From positions 62,001-126,000 of the forward strand of contig NZ_JALBUT010000003.1 in assembly GCF_033971905.1 (NCBI RefSeq): DNA of 64,000 nt, in the 5' to 3' direction. Below the pieces are notes generated by a model that had not been told where the DNA came from, did no database searches, and was given only the letters and a program-made list of their open reading frames with translations. Made by a program: the position numbers and the translations under genes. Position 1 is the stretch's first letter; each line of letters opens with the position of its first letter. The stretch comes from Intestinicryptomonas porci. Its GTDB lineage: Bacteria; Verrucomicrobiota; Verrucomicrobiia; Opitutales; Intestinicryptomonadaceae. Shown here piece by piece: positions 27,587 through 36,059 of this stretch.

Positions 27587-28810
27587 CTATTCAGAATCGT
27601 CTTCCGGAACTTCGGATTCCTGCCCGTCCGCAGACAAGTCAACATCATACTGGCGCGCGCGCTGTCCCGCCCTTAGCCTGCGCTGTTCGATTTCCTTCTG
27701 TTTCTGCCCTTCGATTGTGCATCGGGTGAAGGGAACCGCCAAAAGGCGGCTTTCGGGAATTGCCTTGCCCGTTACTTCGCAGATGCCGTAAGTCCCGTTT
27801 CTTATGCGTTCTATTGCCGCGTTAACTTCGGAAATTATGTTCTGTTCGTTTGAAAGTAGGTTGAAAGCCATGTCGCGCTCAAAATTTTTCGCGCCGATGT
27901 CTGCAACATCCATGCCCTGAGTAGAATTTTCGTGCGAAAGCTGGATGTTTGAAGAGCTGACGCTTTCAACTTTGTCGCTCGAGCCGTTTTGGATTCGATT
28001 TTTCATTTCGACCAAGAGCTTGTAGTATTTCTTCCACTTTGCGGGAACGTCTTTTTCCTCAAAAGCGGAGCGCGACTGCTCTATCGGATTAAATCCCAAA
28101 ATATCGGCAATGCTCGCCGCAGACAACGCGCGCTTTGGAACTTGGACGACCTGCGCCGCCGAAACTTTTCCCGACTTTTTGGTTGAAGCGGATGCCGAAA
28201 CGGAACTTGCGTCCTCTTCGGGCTTTGCAGTGCCGCGCGTTGCCAAATAGCTGTCGAGATCCTCAATCGAAAAATAAATTCCCGCGCAAGCCCTCTGCTT
28301 TGAACCGGCAACAGGAAGCTTTTCAACGGGCGCGGAAGATTTTGGCTTCTTGTTCTTCAAGATTTCCGCAATCGCTTCCGCAACGGAAATGGTGTGCTTT
28401 TTTATATCGCTGATTTTCTTTGAGGAATTGCCTTTCTTTTCGGAAACCTGTTTTGGAGAAGCCTTGCTTTCCGAAGATTTTGCTTCTTTTGGGGCGGATT
28501 TCTTATGCTCTGTTTTTGCGCTTGCGGTCTTGACAGAAGACGCTTTCTCCGACTTTGAAGCCGACGCGCTTTTCGGCGCAGTTTTTTTAGCTATTGTTTT
28601 TTTTGTAGCCACTTTTTTTGAAATTGGTTGTTTTGTTTGTTTTGGCTGCGGCTTCACTTTTTTTGCTTCCGCATTTTTCGCGGAAACGAATTTCTTGCTT
28701 GGAGCTTTTTTTGACACAACATTTTTTGCCGCGACCCCGGTCGCCGCTTTCTTTTTTGAAGAAACGGCTTTTGACGCGGCAATTTTCTTTGTTTTTTTCG
28801 CAGTCGCCAT
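27587..28810 (-). CDS. TraR/DksA-like zinc-finger protein with Lys/Ala/Ser-rich N-terminus
   Basis: A 407-aa protein in two parts. Residues 1-150 are low-complexity, rich in Lys, Ala and Ser (repeats like KKTIAKKTAPKSASASK), resembling the basic tails of histone-like proteins and probably binding nucleic acid. Residues 290-400 resemble the DksA/TraR family: a helical stretch with two acidic residues, then YGICEVTGKAIPESRLLAVPFTRC, a zinc-finger-like block with only two obvious cysteines. DksA proteins act in the secondary channel of RNA polymerase with ppGpp. The gene sits between ileS and lspA with 5 nt before lspA. Role inferred from family only. Confidence 0.75.
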   Translation of the reverse strand: MATAKKTKKIAASKAVSSKKKAATGVAAKNVVSKKAPSKKFVSAKNAEAKKVKPQPKQTKQPISKKVATKKTIAKKTAPKSASASKSEKASSVKTASAKTEHKKSAPKEAKSSESKASPKQVSEKKGNSSKKISDIKKHTISVAEAIAEILKNKKPKSSAPVEKLPVAGSKQRACAGIYFSIEDLDSYLATRGTAKPEEDASSVSASASTKKSGKVSAAQVVQVPKRALSAASIADILGFNPIEQSRSAFEEKDVPAKWKKYYKLLVEMKNRIQNGSSDKVESVSSSNIQLSHENSTQGMDVADIGAKNFERDMAFNLLSNEQNIISEVNAAIERIRNGTYGICEVTGKAIPESRLLAVPFTRCTIEGQKQKEIEQRRLRAGQRARQYDVDLSADGQESEVPEDDSE

Positions 28811-28871
28811 AATCTTGTTTTGTTATAAAAAAATACCTAAAAGACATTGCGCGGATATTCCGCGCAAATGC

Positions 28872-31667
28872 CTACTTTCCCGCAAGCTCGTCAAGCGCGG
28901 CGCGGCAGCGCGGGCAAATGCCGTCTTCGTCCAAATCGCGCAACACTCTCCAGCAGCGGACGCACCTTTCGCCTTCCGCCTTGCCTGCCTGAATTGCAAT
29001 CGTGCTGAAACTTCCCTTGACGATTTTGACTTCCGAAACGATGAAAAGCTCGGGGAGCTTGTCCTTGTACGCTTCAAGAATATCGGCATCGGCACTGTCG
29101 GATGAAACCATAATTTCAATTTCCGCTTCAAGGCTCTTGCCTATTACCTTGTCCTTGCGCAATTTTTCAAGCTCTTCATTTACCATGTCGCGAATTTGCA
29201 AAAGACGCTCGATGTTTTCGTAAACGCCTTCGTTCAGCCAGCCTTCGGCAACTTCGCACCAATTTTGCAAGTGGATTGAATTTTCCGAATATTCACTGCC
29301 CGAAGTTTTGAAAGAATAAGCTTCGTCGGCAGTAAACGTCAAAATAGGCGCAATCACTTTCAGCAAAATGTCGTTTATGAGCCAGATTGCAGTCTGGGAA
29401 GAACGGCGGAGCTTTGAATGTGCGGCGAACGTGTACATTCTGTCTTTCAAGATGTCGTGGTAAATTCTTGAAAGAGTTACGCCGAAGAAGACGTCAATCA
29501 GGCGGTAAACCTTGTGGAACTCGTAATTTTCATACGCCTGCTTTGCGTCTTGGGCAAACAACGCCGCCTTGTGCAACGCCCATTTGTCAATCGCGTCCAA
29601 CTCGGAAAGCGCCACGGCGTCTTTGCCGAAATCGAAATCCGACAAGTTGCCAAGCTGGTACATGATGGTGTTGCGGACACTGCGGTAAGTGTTTGCGACA
29701 TGCGTAAAGATGCCGTCCGAAACGGGAATGTCTGCCTGATAATCTTCAGACGAAATCCAAAGGCGCACGATGTCGGCACCCCACTTGTTCACATACATGT
29801 CGGCCGTGTGCGGCTTGCCGTCGCTCTTTGAAATTTTCTTGCGGTTTTGGTCAACGATAAAGCCGTGCGTGATAACCTTCTTGTACGGAGCCTTGCCGAT
29901 TGTGGCAATGCCCGTCCAAAGAGAGCTTTGGAACCAGCCCCTGTGTTGGTCGCTGCCTTCAAAATACAAATCGGCGGGTACTGCCAAGTCGGGATTTTTT
30001 GCAAGAACCGCCCTGTGGCTCGAGCCGGAGTCAATCCAAACGTCCAAAGTATCGACGCCCTTTTTGAGCGCGCCAACGCCCTTCCATGAATCCGGAAGAT
30101 TGATGCCGTCCAAAATTTCATCTTCGCTTGCCGTGTACCAGTAGGCTGTTCCCAGTTTTTCAACCTTGTCTGCAATGGCTTTAACGACGCCCGCGTCAAG
30201 ATACGCCTTGCCGTTTTCGTCGTAGAAAGCGGGAATGGGAACGCCCCAAACCCTTTGGCGCGATATGCACCAGTCGGGGCGCGATTCAACCGCCCCGCGG
30301 ATTCGGTTTTCGCCGCTTGCGGGCAGCCAGCTTACGTCCGAAATCGCGTTCAGGGCGTCCTGCCTGAAATTATTTTTGTCAAGAGACACGAACCACTGGT
30401 CCATCGCACGGAAAATCACAGGAGTCTTTGAACGCCAGCAATGCGGATATTGGTGGGAAATTTTGGCAAGCTTCAAAAGAGATCCGTTTGCCTCGATTAT
30501 CTGCAAGACCTTTATGTTTGCCAAATTTTTACCGTTTTCTTCCAAAACGCTCGTGCCGACAAGTTCCCTTGGAACTCTTCCGTCATCGACATATTTACCG
30601 TCGTCGTCAATCGGGCAATAAATTTCCCAACCGTTTTCAAGCCCCGTCAGATAGTCTTCAAGACCGTGCCCCGGAGCGGTATGCACACAGCCCGTGCCCG
30701 AATCCATCGTGACATAGCGCGCGGCGGCAATGGGAGCGTCGCGCTCGATAAACGGATGGCGGGCGTTCAAGCCGACCAGCTTTTCGCCCCTGCAAACATT
30801 TGAAATTTCCGCGCCTTCAAGCTTCAAATCCGCAACGAATTTTTCGGCAAGGGGCATTGCAACAATAAACGTCCTGCCGTTTGCCTTTACAGCCGCATAA
30901 TCGACGTCGGGATGGACAGCTATGCCCAAGTTTGCGGGCAAAGTCCACGGAGTCGTTGTCCAAATGACAATTTCGGCCTTGTCCAAACCAAGAGAATTGT
31001 TTGCGTTCTCGTCTAATTTGAACGCGACCCAAATGGAAGGCGAAACATGGTCTTTATATTCGATTTCCGCTTCCGCAAGCGCGGTTTTGCACGGAATTGA
31101 CCAATATACGGGCTTCTTGCTGCGGTAAACCAAGCCCTTTTCGACAAACGCCGCAAACGTCCTCAAAATTTCGGCTTCATATGCGTGGGACATGGTTTTA
31201 TACTGGTGCTTCCAGTCTGCCAAAACGCCGAGGCGTAAAAACTGCTTCGTCTGCTTTTCGATGAAAGACGAAGAAAATTTTGCGCATTCCGCGCGCAATT
31301 CCGCAATCGGCAAAACGCGGTTTTCCTCGCGCAACATCTTCACGACTTTATGCTCGATTGGAAGCCCGTGGCAGTCCCAACCAGGGCAGTACGGAGTCTC
31401 AAATCCGCGCATGGACTTGTAGCGCAAGATGATGTCTTTTAAAATCTTGTTGAGAGCGGTGCCGATGTGAACATCGCCGTTTGTAAACGGAGGCCCATCG
31501 TGCAAAACGAATTTCGGCTTGCCCGCATTTTTCTTTTGAATGCGCCCGTAAAGGTCTGTTTCTTTCCAAAACTCTATGCGTCGGGGTTCGCGCTTTACGA
31601 GGTCGCCCCTCATGGGGAAGCCTGTTTTAGGGAGATTTAATGAATTTTTAAAATCGTTATCCGACAT
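28872..31667 (-). CDS. ileS: Isoleucine--tRNA ligase
   Basis: A class Ia synthetase of 931 aa. It shows the HIGH motif in PPFTNGDVHIGTALN (about 60-70), PYCPGWDCHGLPIE, the editing domain (WTTTPWTLPANLGIAVHPD), the DVWIDSGSSH block, and the KMSKS motif as KKISKSDG (about 611). The C-terminal zinc finger CVRCWRVLRDLDEDGICPRC (about 900) is typical of bacterial type 1 IleRS. It starts at an ATG 31 nt after the upstream coiled-coil gene and heads the run through lspA. Confidence 0.96.
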   Translation of the reverse strand: MSDNDFKNSLNLPKTGFPMRGDLVKREPRRIEFWKETDLYGRIQKKNAGKPKFVLHDGPPFTNGDVHIGTALNKILKDIILRYKSMRGFETPYCPGWDCHGLPIEHKVVKMLREENRVLPIAELRAECAKFSSSFIEKQTKQFLRLGVLADWKHQYKTMSHAYEAEILRTFAAFVEKGLVYRSKKPVYWSIPCKTALAEAEIEYKDHVSPSIWVAFKLDENANNSLGLDKAEIVIWTTTPWTLPANLGIAVHPDVDYAAVKANGRTFIVAMPLAEKFVADLKLEGAEISNVCRGEKLVGLNARHPFIERDAPIAAARYVTMDSGTGCVHTAPGHGLEDYLTGLENGWEIYCPIDDDGKYVDDGRVPRELVGTSVLEENGKNLANIKVLQIIEANGSLLKLAKISHQYPHCWRSKTPVIFRAMDQWFVSLDKNNFRQDALNAISDVSWLPASGENRIRGAVESRPDWCISRQRVWGVPIPAFYDENGKAYLDAGVVKAIADKVEKLGTAYWYTASEDEILDGINLPDSWKGVGALKKGVDTLDVWIDSGSSHRAVLAKNPDLAVPADLYFEGSDQHRGWFQSSLWTGIATIGKAPYKKVITHGFIVDQNRKKISKSDGKPHTADMYVNKWGADIVRLWISSEDYQADIPVSDGIFTHVANTYRSVRNTIMYQLGNLSDFDFGKDAVALSELDAIDKWALHKAALFAQDAKQAYENYEFHKVYRLIDVFFGVTLSRIYHDILKDRMYTFAAHSKLRRSSQTAIWLINDILLKVIAPILTFTADEAYSFKTSGSEYSENSIHLQNWCEVAEGWLNEGVYENIERLLQIRDMVNEELEKLRKDKVIGKSLEAEIEIMVSSDSADADILEAYKDKLPELFIVSEVKIVKGSFSTIAIQAGKAEGERCVRCWRVLRDLDEDGICPRCRAALDELAGK

Positions 31668-31698
31668 TTCTTTATTTCTTTAAAAATTTTTCAAGTTA

Positions 31699-32208
31699 TC
31701 AAAAGGGGAAAGCATGGTCCCAAAACGAAGAGTTTTTATCTCCGCGCTTCGGCTCTTCCGCCACAGATTTTTCTTCAGGTTTTTGAGACGCCTTCTTTTC
31801 GGCTTCTTCGCGCTCGCGGGCAATGCGCAGAGCCTGCGCCTGCCTATACTCCGCGTCCTTGTCAAAAGTTTCGCGCTTTGCGGAATCGGGAGAGTTTGCA
31901 ATGCCCGATTTCGGAAGCGCGCCCCCTGCATCGGCGGACGCAAAAGAATTTCCGATATTTCCCGCGGCGGATTTTTCAAGCTCTTCTTTCAATCTGCGAA
32001 TTTCCGCGCGCAGTTTGTTTTGACGCTTCATGTTTTCAAGCAAAACGTCGTAATAATCTTTTTCCATCTGCTTTATGGTCGATTTCAAAGACTCGATTTC
32101 CTTTTGCAGGGAAGCGATTTGCAAATCCCCTTCCTGCGCTTTAAGAGGCGCAAAAAATGCAAGAGACGCAAAAACGAATCCAAAGACTATTATAGGTGAA
32201 ATTTTCAT
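31699..32208 (-). CDS. Exported coiled-coil protein of unknown function
   Basis: A 169-aa protein with a signal peptide (MKISPIIVFGFVFASLAFFAPLKA, cleavage before QEGD). A coiled coil at about residues 30-80 (LQKEIESLKSTIKQMEKDYYDVLLEN) is followed by a disordered, charged C-terminal half with an AREREEAEKKA stretch. No family recognised. It is 31 nt upstream of ileS on the same strand and may share its promoter. The coiled coil resembles YbgF/CpoB-type periplasmic trimerisation segments, but there is no TPR domain. Confidence 0.7.
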   Translation of the reverse strand: MKISPIIVFGFVFASLAFFAPLKAQEGDLQIASLQKEIESLKSTIKQMEKDYYDVLLENMKRQNKLRAEIRRLKEELEKSAAGNIGNSFASADAGGALPKSGIANSPDSAKRETFDKDAEYRQAQALRIAREREEAEKKASQKPEEKSVAEEPKRGDKNSSFWDHAFPF

Positions 32209-32345
32209 TTTGCAAAATCAAATAGATTTTTAAAATTCATTCAACATAAAAACTTAAAAACGCGCATCTTTTACAAAAATTTTTATATCCCAACGCGGAT
32301 TTTACGTAAACAAAAAAAACGGCATTTTCAGCCAGTTTTATAAAC

Positions 32346-32381
32346 AAAAATTGCGCAAAAAGAAAATTTTGCGCAATTTTT
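32346..32381 (-). terminator. Terminator after thioredoxin-like gene
   Basis: A perfect 15-bp stem AAAAATTGCGCAAAA/TTTTGCGCAATTTTT with a 6-nt loop, 31 nt beyond the stop codon of the minus-strand thioredoxin gene. Symmetric, so it could act in both directions. Confidence 0.88.
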
Positions 32382-32411
32382 ACGGCAAAGCCCGCCTTAG
32401 AGGCTTGAAAG

Positions 32412-32921
32412 CTACTTCGCGGCGTTTGATTTTTCCATCGTCTTCTTGACATAATCAATGAACTTTTGCGGAGTGTTTGCTTCCGAATAACCGAAATTAA
32501 ACGCCTTCTTGTTCTTTATGTCGAGCAAAACAAGGGTCGGGAAACCCTCAATTTTAAACGCGCTTGCAAGCTCGGAGTTTTTCGCAATCTGCTCCTTGTC
32601 CGCCCCTTCGTTCGGAAAATCGCACAAAAGCATCACGAAGTTTTTATTGGCATAATCCACAAATTCGGGCTTTGAAATCGTTTCCCGGACAAGTTTTTTG
32701 CACCAGATGCACCAGTCCGACCCCGTAAAAAATATGATTAGAGGCTTGCCTTCTTTTGCCGCCTGCTTTTCCGCCTTTTTTATATCCAAAAACCAGTTTA
32801 CCGATTTTTCGGAAACTTCGCGGCTTGCCGCTTTTTCATCAGACGGCTTTGCTTCCGCAAACAAAGAGATGGAAGAGGCAGCTGCCGCCCCGAACAAACA
32901 TAGAATTTTTATAATTTTCAT
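32412..32921 (-). CDS. Periplasmic thioredoxin-family protein
   Basis: A 169-aa exported thioredoxin-fold protein with a signal peptide (ILCLFGAAAASSISLFAEA). The active site is FTGSDWCIWCKKL, a CxxC with Ile-Trp between the cysteines, at about residue 75. The rest matches the Thioredoxin_7/DUF255-like branch (GFPTLVLLDIKNKKAF). It probably reduces or isomerises disulfides outside the cytoplasm. It lies 45 nt downstream of ribF on the same strand and ends at a strong terminator, so it may be the tail of the nusA-ribF operon. Confidence 0.85.
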   Translation of the reverse strand: MKIIKILCLFGAAAASSISLFAEAKPSDEKAASREVSEKSVNWFLDIKKAEKQAAKEGKPLIIFFTGSDWCIWCKKLVRETISKPEFVDYANKNFVMLLCDFPNEGADKEQIAKNSELASAFKIEGFPTLVLLDIKNKKAFNFGYSEANTPQKFIDYVKKTMEKSNAAK

Positions 32922-32965
32922 AGTTTAACAAATCGATTTTTTGCCTGAACCTTTAAGCGCAAAAT

Positions 32966-33913
32966 TTAACAGCCACAAACGCGGAAAAATTTATTTGCAT
33001 TCTCCTTGTCAACAGCAATTTGAGCTTTCAAATCATTTATTGAAGCAAATTTCTTCTCTCCGCGCAAGAATTTTAAAAGCTCGACTTTTATGTTCGCGCC
33101 CTCCCCGAAATCAGGGAAATCAAAAGTATTTGTCTCCAATACGGGGGCGCATTCTCCAACTGTGGGATTTACCCCTACATTAGAAACTCCGCAAAAAATT
33201 TCTTTCGTGTCCAAATTCTGCAAGCGGGACGCGTAAACCCCGAACTTCGGCTTACACTCGCCAAAGGCTTTCAAATTTAACGTGGGAAAACCTATGGTTC
33301 TGCCAAGTTTTCTGCCGCCTTCGACCCTGCCCCTGCAAAAATAGTTGCGCCCGGACATTTCATAAAAAGACTGCATGTCGCCATCTTGCAAAGCTTTCCT
33401 AAGACGCGTCGAGCTTACGAAATTGCCCCCGTCCAAAACTCCGCAAACCGATATGGTTTCAACGCCACTCCCGCCTGCAAGCTCCTTCAAAACTTTGACA
33501 TCTGCTGAAGCCCGAACGCCGAAGCGGAAATTTTCGCCCGTCGCGACGCATTTCAAATTTGGGAATTTCTCCATCAAAAAGCCGAAAAATTCTTCCGGAG
33601 TTTTCGAGGCGAATTCAGGGGTGAAATCCTTAAAGAAAACGCCGTCCATTCCAAAATCCAACAAAAGTTCCGCGCGAACGTCTGCGGGATAAATAAGCGG
33701 GCATCCCCCTGCCTTTTCTCCTCCCAAGACCTTTGACGGATGCGGATAAAACGTCAAGACAAACGCTTTTGCCCCGTTTTTTGCGGCAAAATCTTTCGCG
33801 GCATTCAAAACATGTTGATGCCCCTTGTGCACCGCGTCAAAAATGCCGATGGCAAGCGCGCAAGGCTCGCAAAAAACCCCGCCGCCGTCCAAAGACTGAA
33901 CCGCATTTTCCAT
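32966..33913 (-). CDS. ribF: Bifunctional riboflavin kinase/FAD synthetase
   Basis: A 315-aa bifunctional enzyme: riboflavin to FMN, then FMN to FAD. The N-terminal FAD synthetase domain carries LAIGIFDAVHKGHQHVL, the nucleotidyltransferase HxGH motif. The C-terminal riboflavin kinase domain (from about residue 185) shows RGRVEGGRKLGRTIGFPTLNL and FGVYASR. Its ATG overlaps the truB stop by 1 nt, and the truB-ribF pairing is widespread in bacteria. No FMN riboswitch is seen upstream, as expected for an internal operon gene. Confidence 0.95.
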   Translation of the reverse strand: MENAVQSLDGGGVFCEPCALAIGIFDAVHKGHQHVLNAAKDFAAKNGAKAFVLTFYPHPSKVLGGEKAGGCPLIYPADVRAELLLDFGMDGVFFKDFTPEFASKTPEEFFGFLMEKFPNLKCVATGENFRFGVRASADVKVLKELAGGSGVETISVCGVLDGGNFVSSTRLRKALQDGDMQSFYEMSGRNYFCRGRVEGGRKLGRTIGFPTLNLKAFGECKPKFGVYASRLQNLDTKEIFCGVSNVGVNPTVGECAPVLETNTFDFPDFGEGANIKVELLKFLRGEKKFASINDLKAQIAVDKENANKFFRVCGC

Positions 33914-34644
33914 TAAAAAGCAATACTTGGAACCGCCGTGCTTACGGGAATTAAAGCCTTGCGGACGGCGGACGGCGGCATTTCTTTCAATTCCTCTATG
34001 GAAACCGCGTCTGAAATATCAAGCTGGCCGCTTTTCACGCGCCTTAAAGAAGTCATATGCGCTCCGCAGCCGATGCGCTTTCCCAAATCGTGGCAAACAG
34101 TGCGGACATAAGTTCCCTTGCTGCAATCAATTCTGAACTTTGCCTCCTTCGATTCCGAATTCCAATCCAAAAGCTCGAATTTTGAAATACGGATAAAACG
34201 CGGCTCGCGCTCGATTTCCTGCCCCTTGCGCGCAAGCTTGTAAAGAGGCACGCCGTTAATTTTTTTTGCGGAAAACATTGGCGGAGTCTGATACTGATCC
34301 CCCAAAAAAGACGCCATCTGCTTTTTCAAATCCTCCCCCGAAAGCGCGGGAACAGGCAGGCTTGCGACAAGTTCGCCTTCGCTGTCCTGAGTGTTTGTCT
34401 CCTCTCCGAGTTTAAACGAGCCTTCGTAAACCTTGTCAACGCTCATCAAATACTGGGAAGCCTTGGTTGCCTTGCCTACAAGAATTATTAAAAGCCCGGT
34501 CGCCAGAGGATCGAGAGTTCCGGCATGTCCCACCGCTCTCATCTTCAAAATATGCCTCACATCGTTTACAACGTCATGCGAAGTGCACCCCTGCGCCTTG
34601 TCTATAAGCAAAATACCTTCGTAGTCGGCAATTTTTTTCTCCAT
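33913..34644 (-). CDS. truB: tRNA pseudouridine(55) synthase
   Basis: A 243-aa enzyme that makes pseudouridine 55 in the T-loop of tRNAs. The catalytic motif GHAGTLDPLATGLL is intact, with the nucleophilic Asp at residue 45. Further TruB blocks are SGEDLKKQMASFLGDQYQTPPMFSAKKINGVPLYKLARKG (given here in part) and SKGTYVRTVCHDLG. It lacks the extra C-terminal PUA domain of longer homologues, as many bacterial TruB do. It is 3 nt downstream of the DHH phosphoesterase gene. Confidence 0.95.
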   Translation of the reverse strand: MEKKIADYEGILLIDKAQGCTSHDVVNDVRHILKMRAVGHAGTLDPLATGLLIILVGKATKASQYLMSVDKVYEGSFKLGEETNTQDSEGELVASLPVPALSGEDLKKQMASFLGDQYQTPPMFSAKKINGVPLYKLARKGQEIEREPRFIRISKFELLDWNSESKEAKFRIDCSKGTYVRTVCHDLGKRIGCGAHMTSLRRVKSGQLDISDAVSIEELKEMPPSAVRKALIPVSTAVPSIAF

Positions 34645-34647
34645 AAA

Positions 34648-35655
34648 CTACCTTTTTAAATGTTCCCCGATTATGTTTAAAAGTTCAGGATAAAATTCGT
34701 CCATCGACATTTTGACATTGAAGCCCGCCGCCGCGAAGTGCCCGCCGCCGCCAAAGTGCGCGGCAATTTCATTCACCTGCATTTCAGGGCGTTTCGAGCG
34801 AAGAGAGCCTTTAACTCCGCCATCTGCCAAATCCTCCAGCAAAACGGCGATTTCCACGCCGTCTATGTTTCTTGCGTAGTCAACCAAGCCGTCGCTGTCT
34901 TCTTTTGAAGAGCCTGTTTTTTCGTAAACTCCGCTCTTTAAAAGACCTATGCAAACTCTTCCATCGTAGTGCATGGTAAGCGACTGCAAAAACTGCGCCA
35001 AAAGCTTCATTCTGCCAAACTTCTCGCGCTGATAGAGCTTTACGGAAATATCGGCGGGATCAGCCCCCTTTGACACCAAAAAAGTGGCAACTTCAAAAGC
35101 CCTCAAATTCGTGTTTGAAGTCGTAAGCTGCCTCGTATCCATCATGAGCGCGACATAAAGCGCGCTTGCAATGTCATCTCCAAATTCAATACCCGCGTCC
35201 GCCATAAGCCCCGCCAAAAGCTCGCCTGTCGCGCTTGCGGAAGGCTCTATTATGTTCAGCCTTGCGTAGGGCTTGTTTGAAGCATGATGGTCGAAACAGG
35301 CAAACGGAACGGGAAATTTGCGCCCAAGCTCGTCGCTTGTCCTTTTCAGGTCGGCGCAATCTACCGTCACAATTTCAAAAGACTCGTCGCAAAAATCTTC
35401 GGTATTTAAAAATTTTTCGCCGCAAGTAAATTCCCTGTAAAGAAACGGAACATCGTTTTTGTTGAGGCACACAACTTCCGCGGCGCCAAGTTTGCGCAAC
35501 AAATACGCCATCGCGACCTGAGAGCCTATGCAGTCGCCGTCTGGACGCATATGCCCGACGACGGCGAATTTTCCGCCTTTTACGCTTTCCGCAAATTCTG
35601 AAAAAGCACCTTCAAATTTCGGGAAAAATTTTTTGTTCTCTTGCAATCCGTCCAT
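34648..35655 (-). CDS. nrnA: DHH-family phosphoesterase (NrnA-like oligoribonuclease/pAp phosphatase)
   Basis: A 335-aa two-domain DHH/DHHA1 protein. Metal-binding motifs are HMRPDGDCIGS (about residue 36), VDCAD, the signature FDHHAS (about 118), and a later MMDTRQ. The DHHA1 domain ends with the substrate-binding GGGHFAAAGF. NrnA-type enzymes degrade nanoRNA and dephosphorylate pAp; some relatives hydrolyse cyclic dinucleotides, so substrate is uncertain. Its place between rbfA and truB is conserved in many bacteria, which supports a role in RNA turnover. Confidence 0.88.
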   Translation of the reverse strand: MDGLQENKKFFPKFEGAFSEFAESVKGGKFAVVGHMRPDGDCIGSQVAMAYLLRKLGAAEVVCLNKNDVPFLYREFTCGEKFLNTEDFCDESFEIVTVDCADLKRTSDELGRKFPVPFACFDHHASNKPYARLNIIEPSASATGELLAGLMADAGIEFGDDIASALYVALMMDTRQLTTSNTNLRAFEVATFLVSKGADPADISVKLYQREKFGRMKLLAQFLQSLTMHYDGRVCIGLLKSGVYEKTGSSKEDSDGLVDYARNIDGVEIAVLLEDLADGGVKGSLRSKRPEMQVNEIAAHFGGGGHFAAAGFNVKMSMDEFYPELLNIIGEHLKR

Positions 35656-35680
35656 AATTTACTATCGGAAAAAATCCAAA

Positions 35681-36043
35681 TCAGCTTTCGCCTGAATTTT
35701 CCCCTTCGGATTGTTCAAGCTCTTCTATCAAATCCATGACGCGCGCCCCGCGCTCAAAAGAATAGTCGTAAACAAACTCCAAGTCGGGAGTGTATTTCAG
35801 CGTGATATTCTTGGTCATCAAAGATTTAAGCTCTTTTTTTATGCGCGACAAAAACCTGCCTGCGCCCGCGGCGGCTTCGCGCCCGCCGATTGCCGAATAA
35901 TAAATGCGAGCCTTGCGCAAGTCGGGCGAAACTTCGGCATGGGTAAGCGTGATGGCAACAGCCTCGGAACGCCACCTCGAATGCAAAATTCCGCTCAACT
36001 CCCTTAAAACGAGCTCTCCAACCCTTACTATTCTGCTGTCCAT
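35681..36043 (-). CDS. rbfA: 30S ribosome-binding factor A
   Basis: A 120-aa KH-like ribosome maturation factor needed for late assembly of the 30S subunit and cold adaptation. It shows IVRVGELVLRELSGIL at the start and LTHAEVSPDLRKARIYYSAIGG in the core, followed by the YTPDLEFVYDYSFERGARV block that ends RbfA proteins. Length is normal. It is 16 nt downstream of infB, in the standard order. Confidence 0.94.
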   Translation of the reverse strand: MDSRIVRVGELVLRELSGILHSRWRSEAVAITLTHAEVSPDLRKARIYYSAIGGREAAAGAGRFLSRIKKELKSLMTKNITLKYTPDLEFVYDYSFERGARVMDLIEELEQSEGENSGES

Positions 36044-36059
36044 AAAAAAGGAATTTCAA

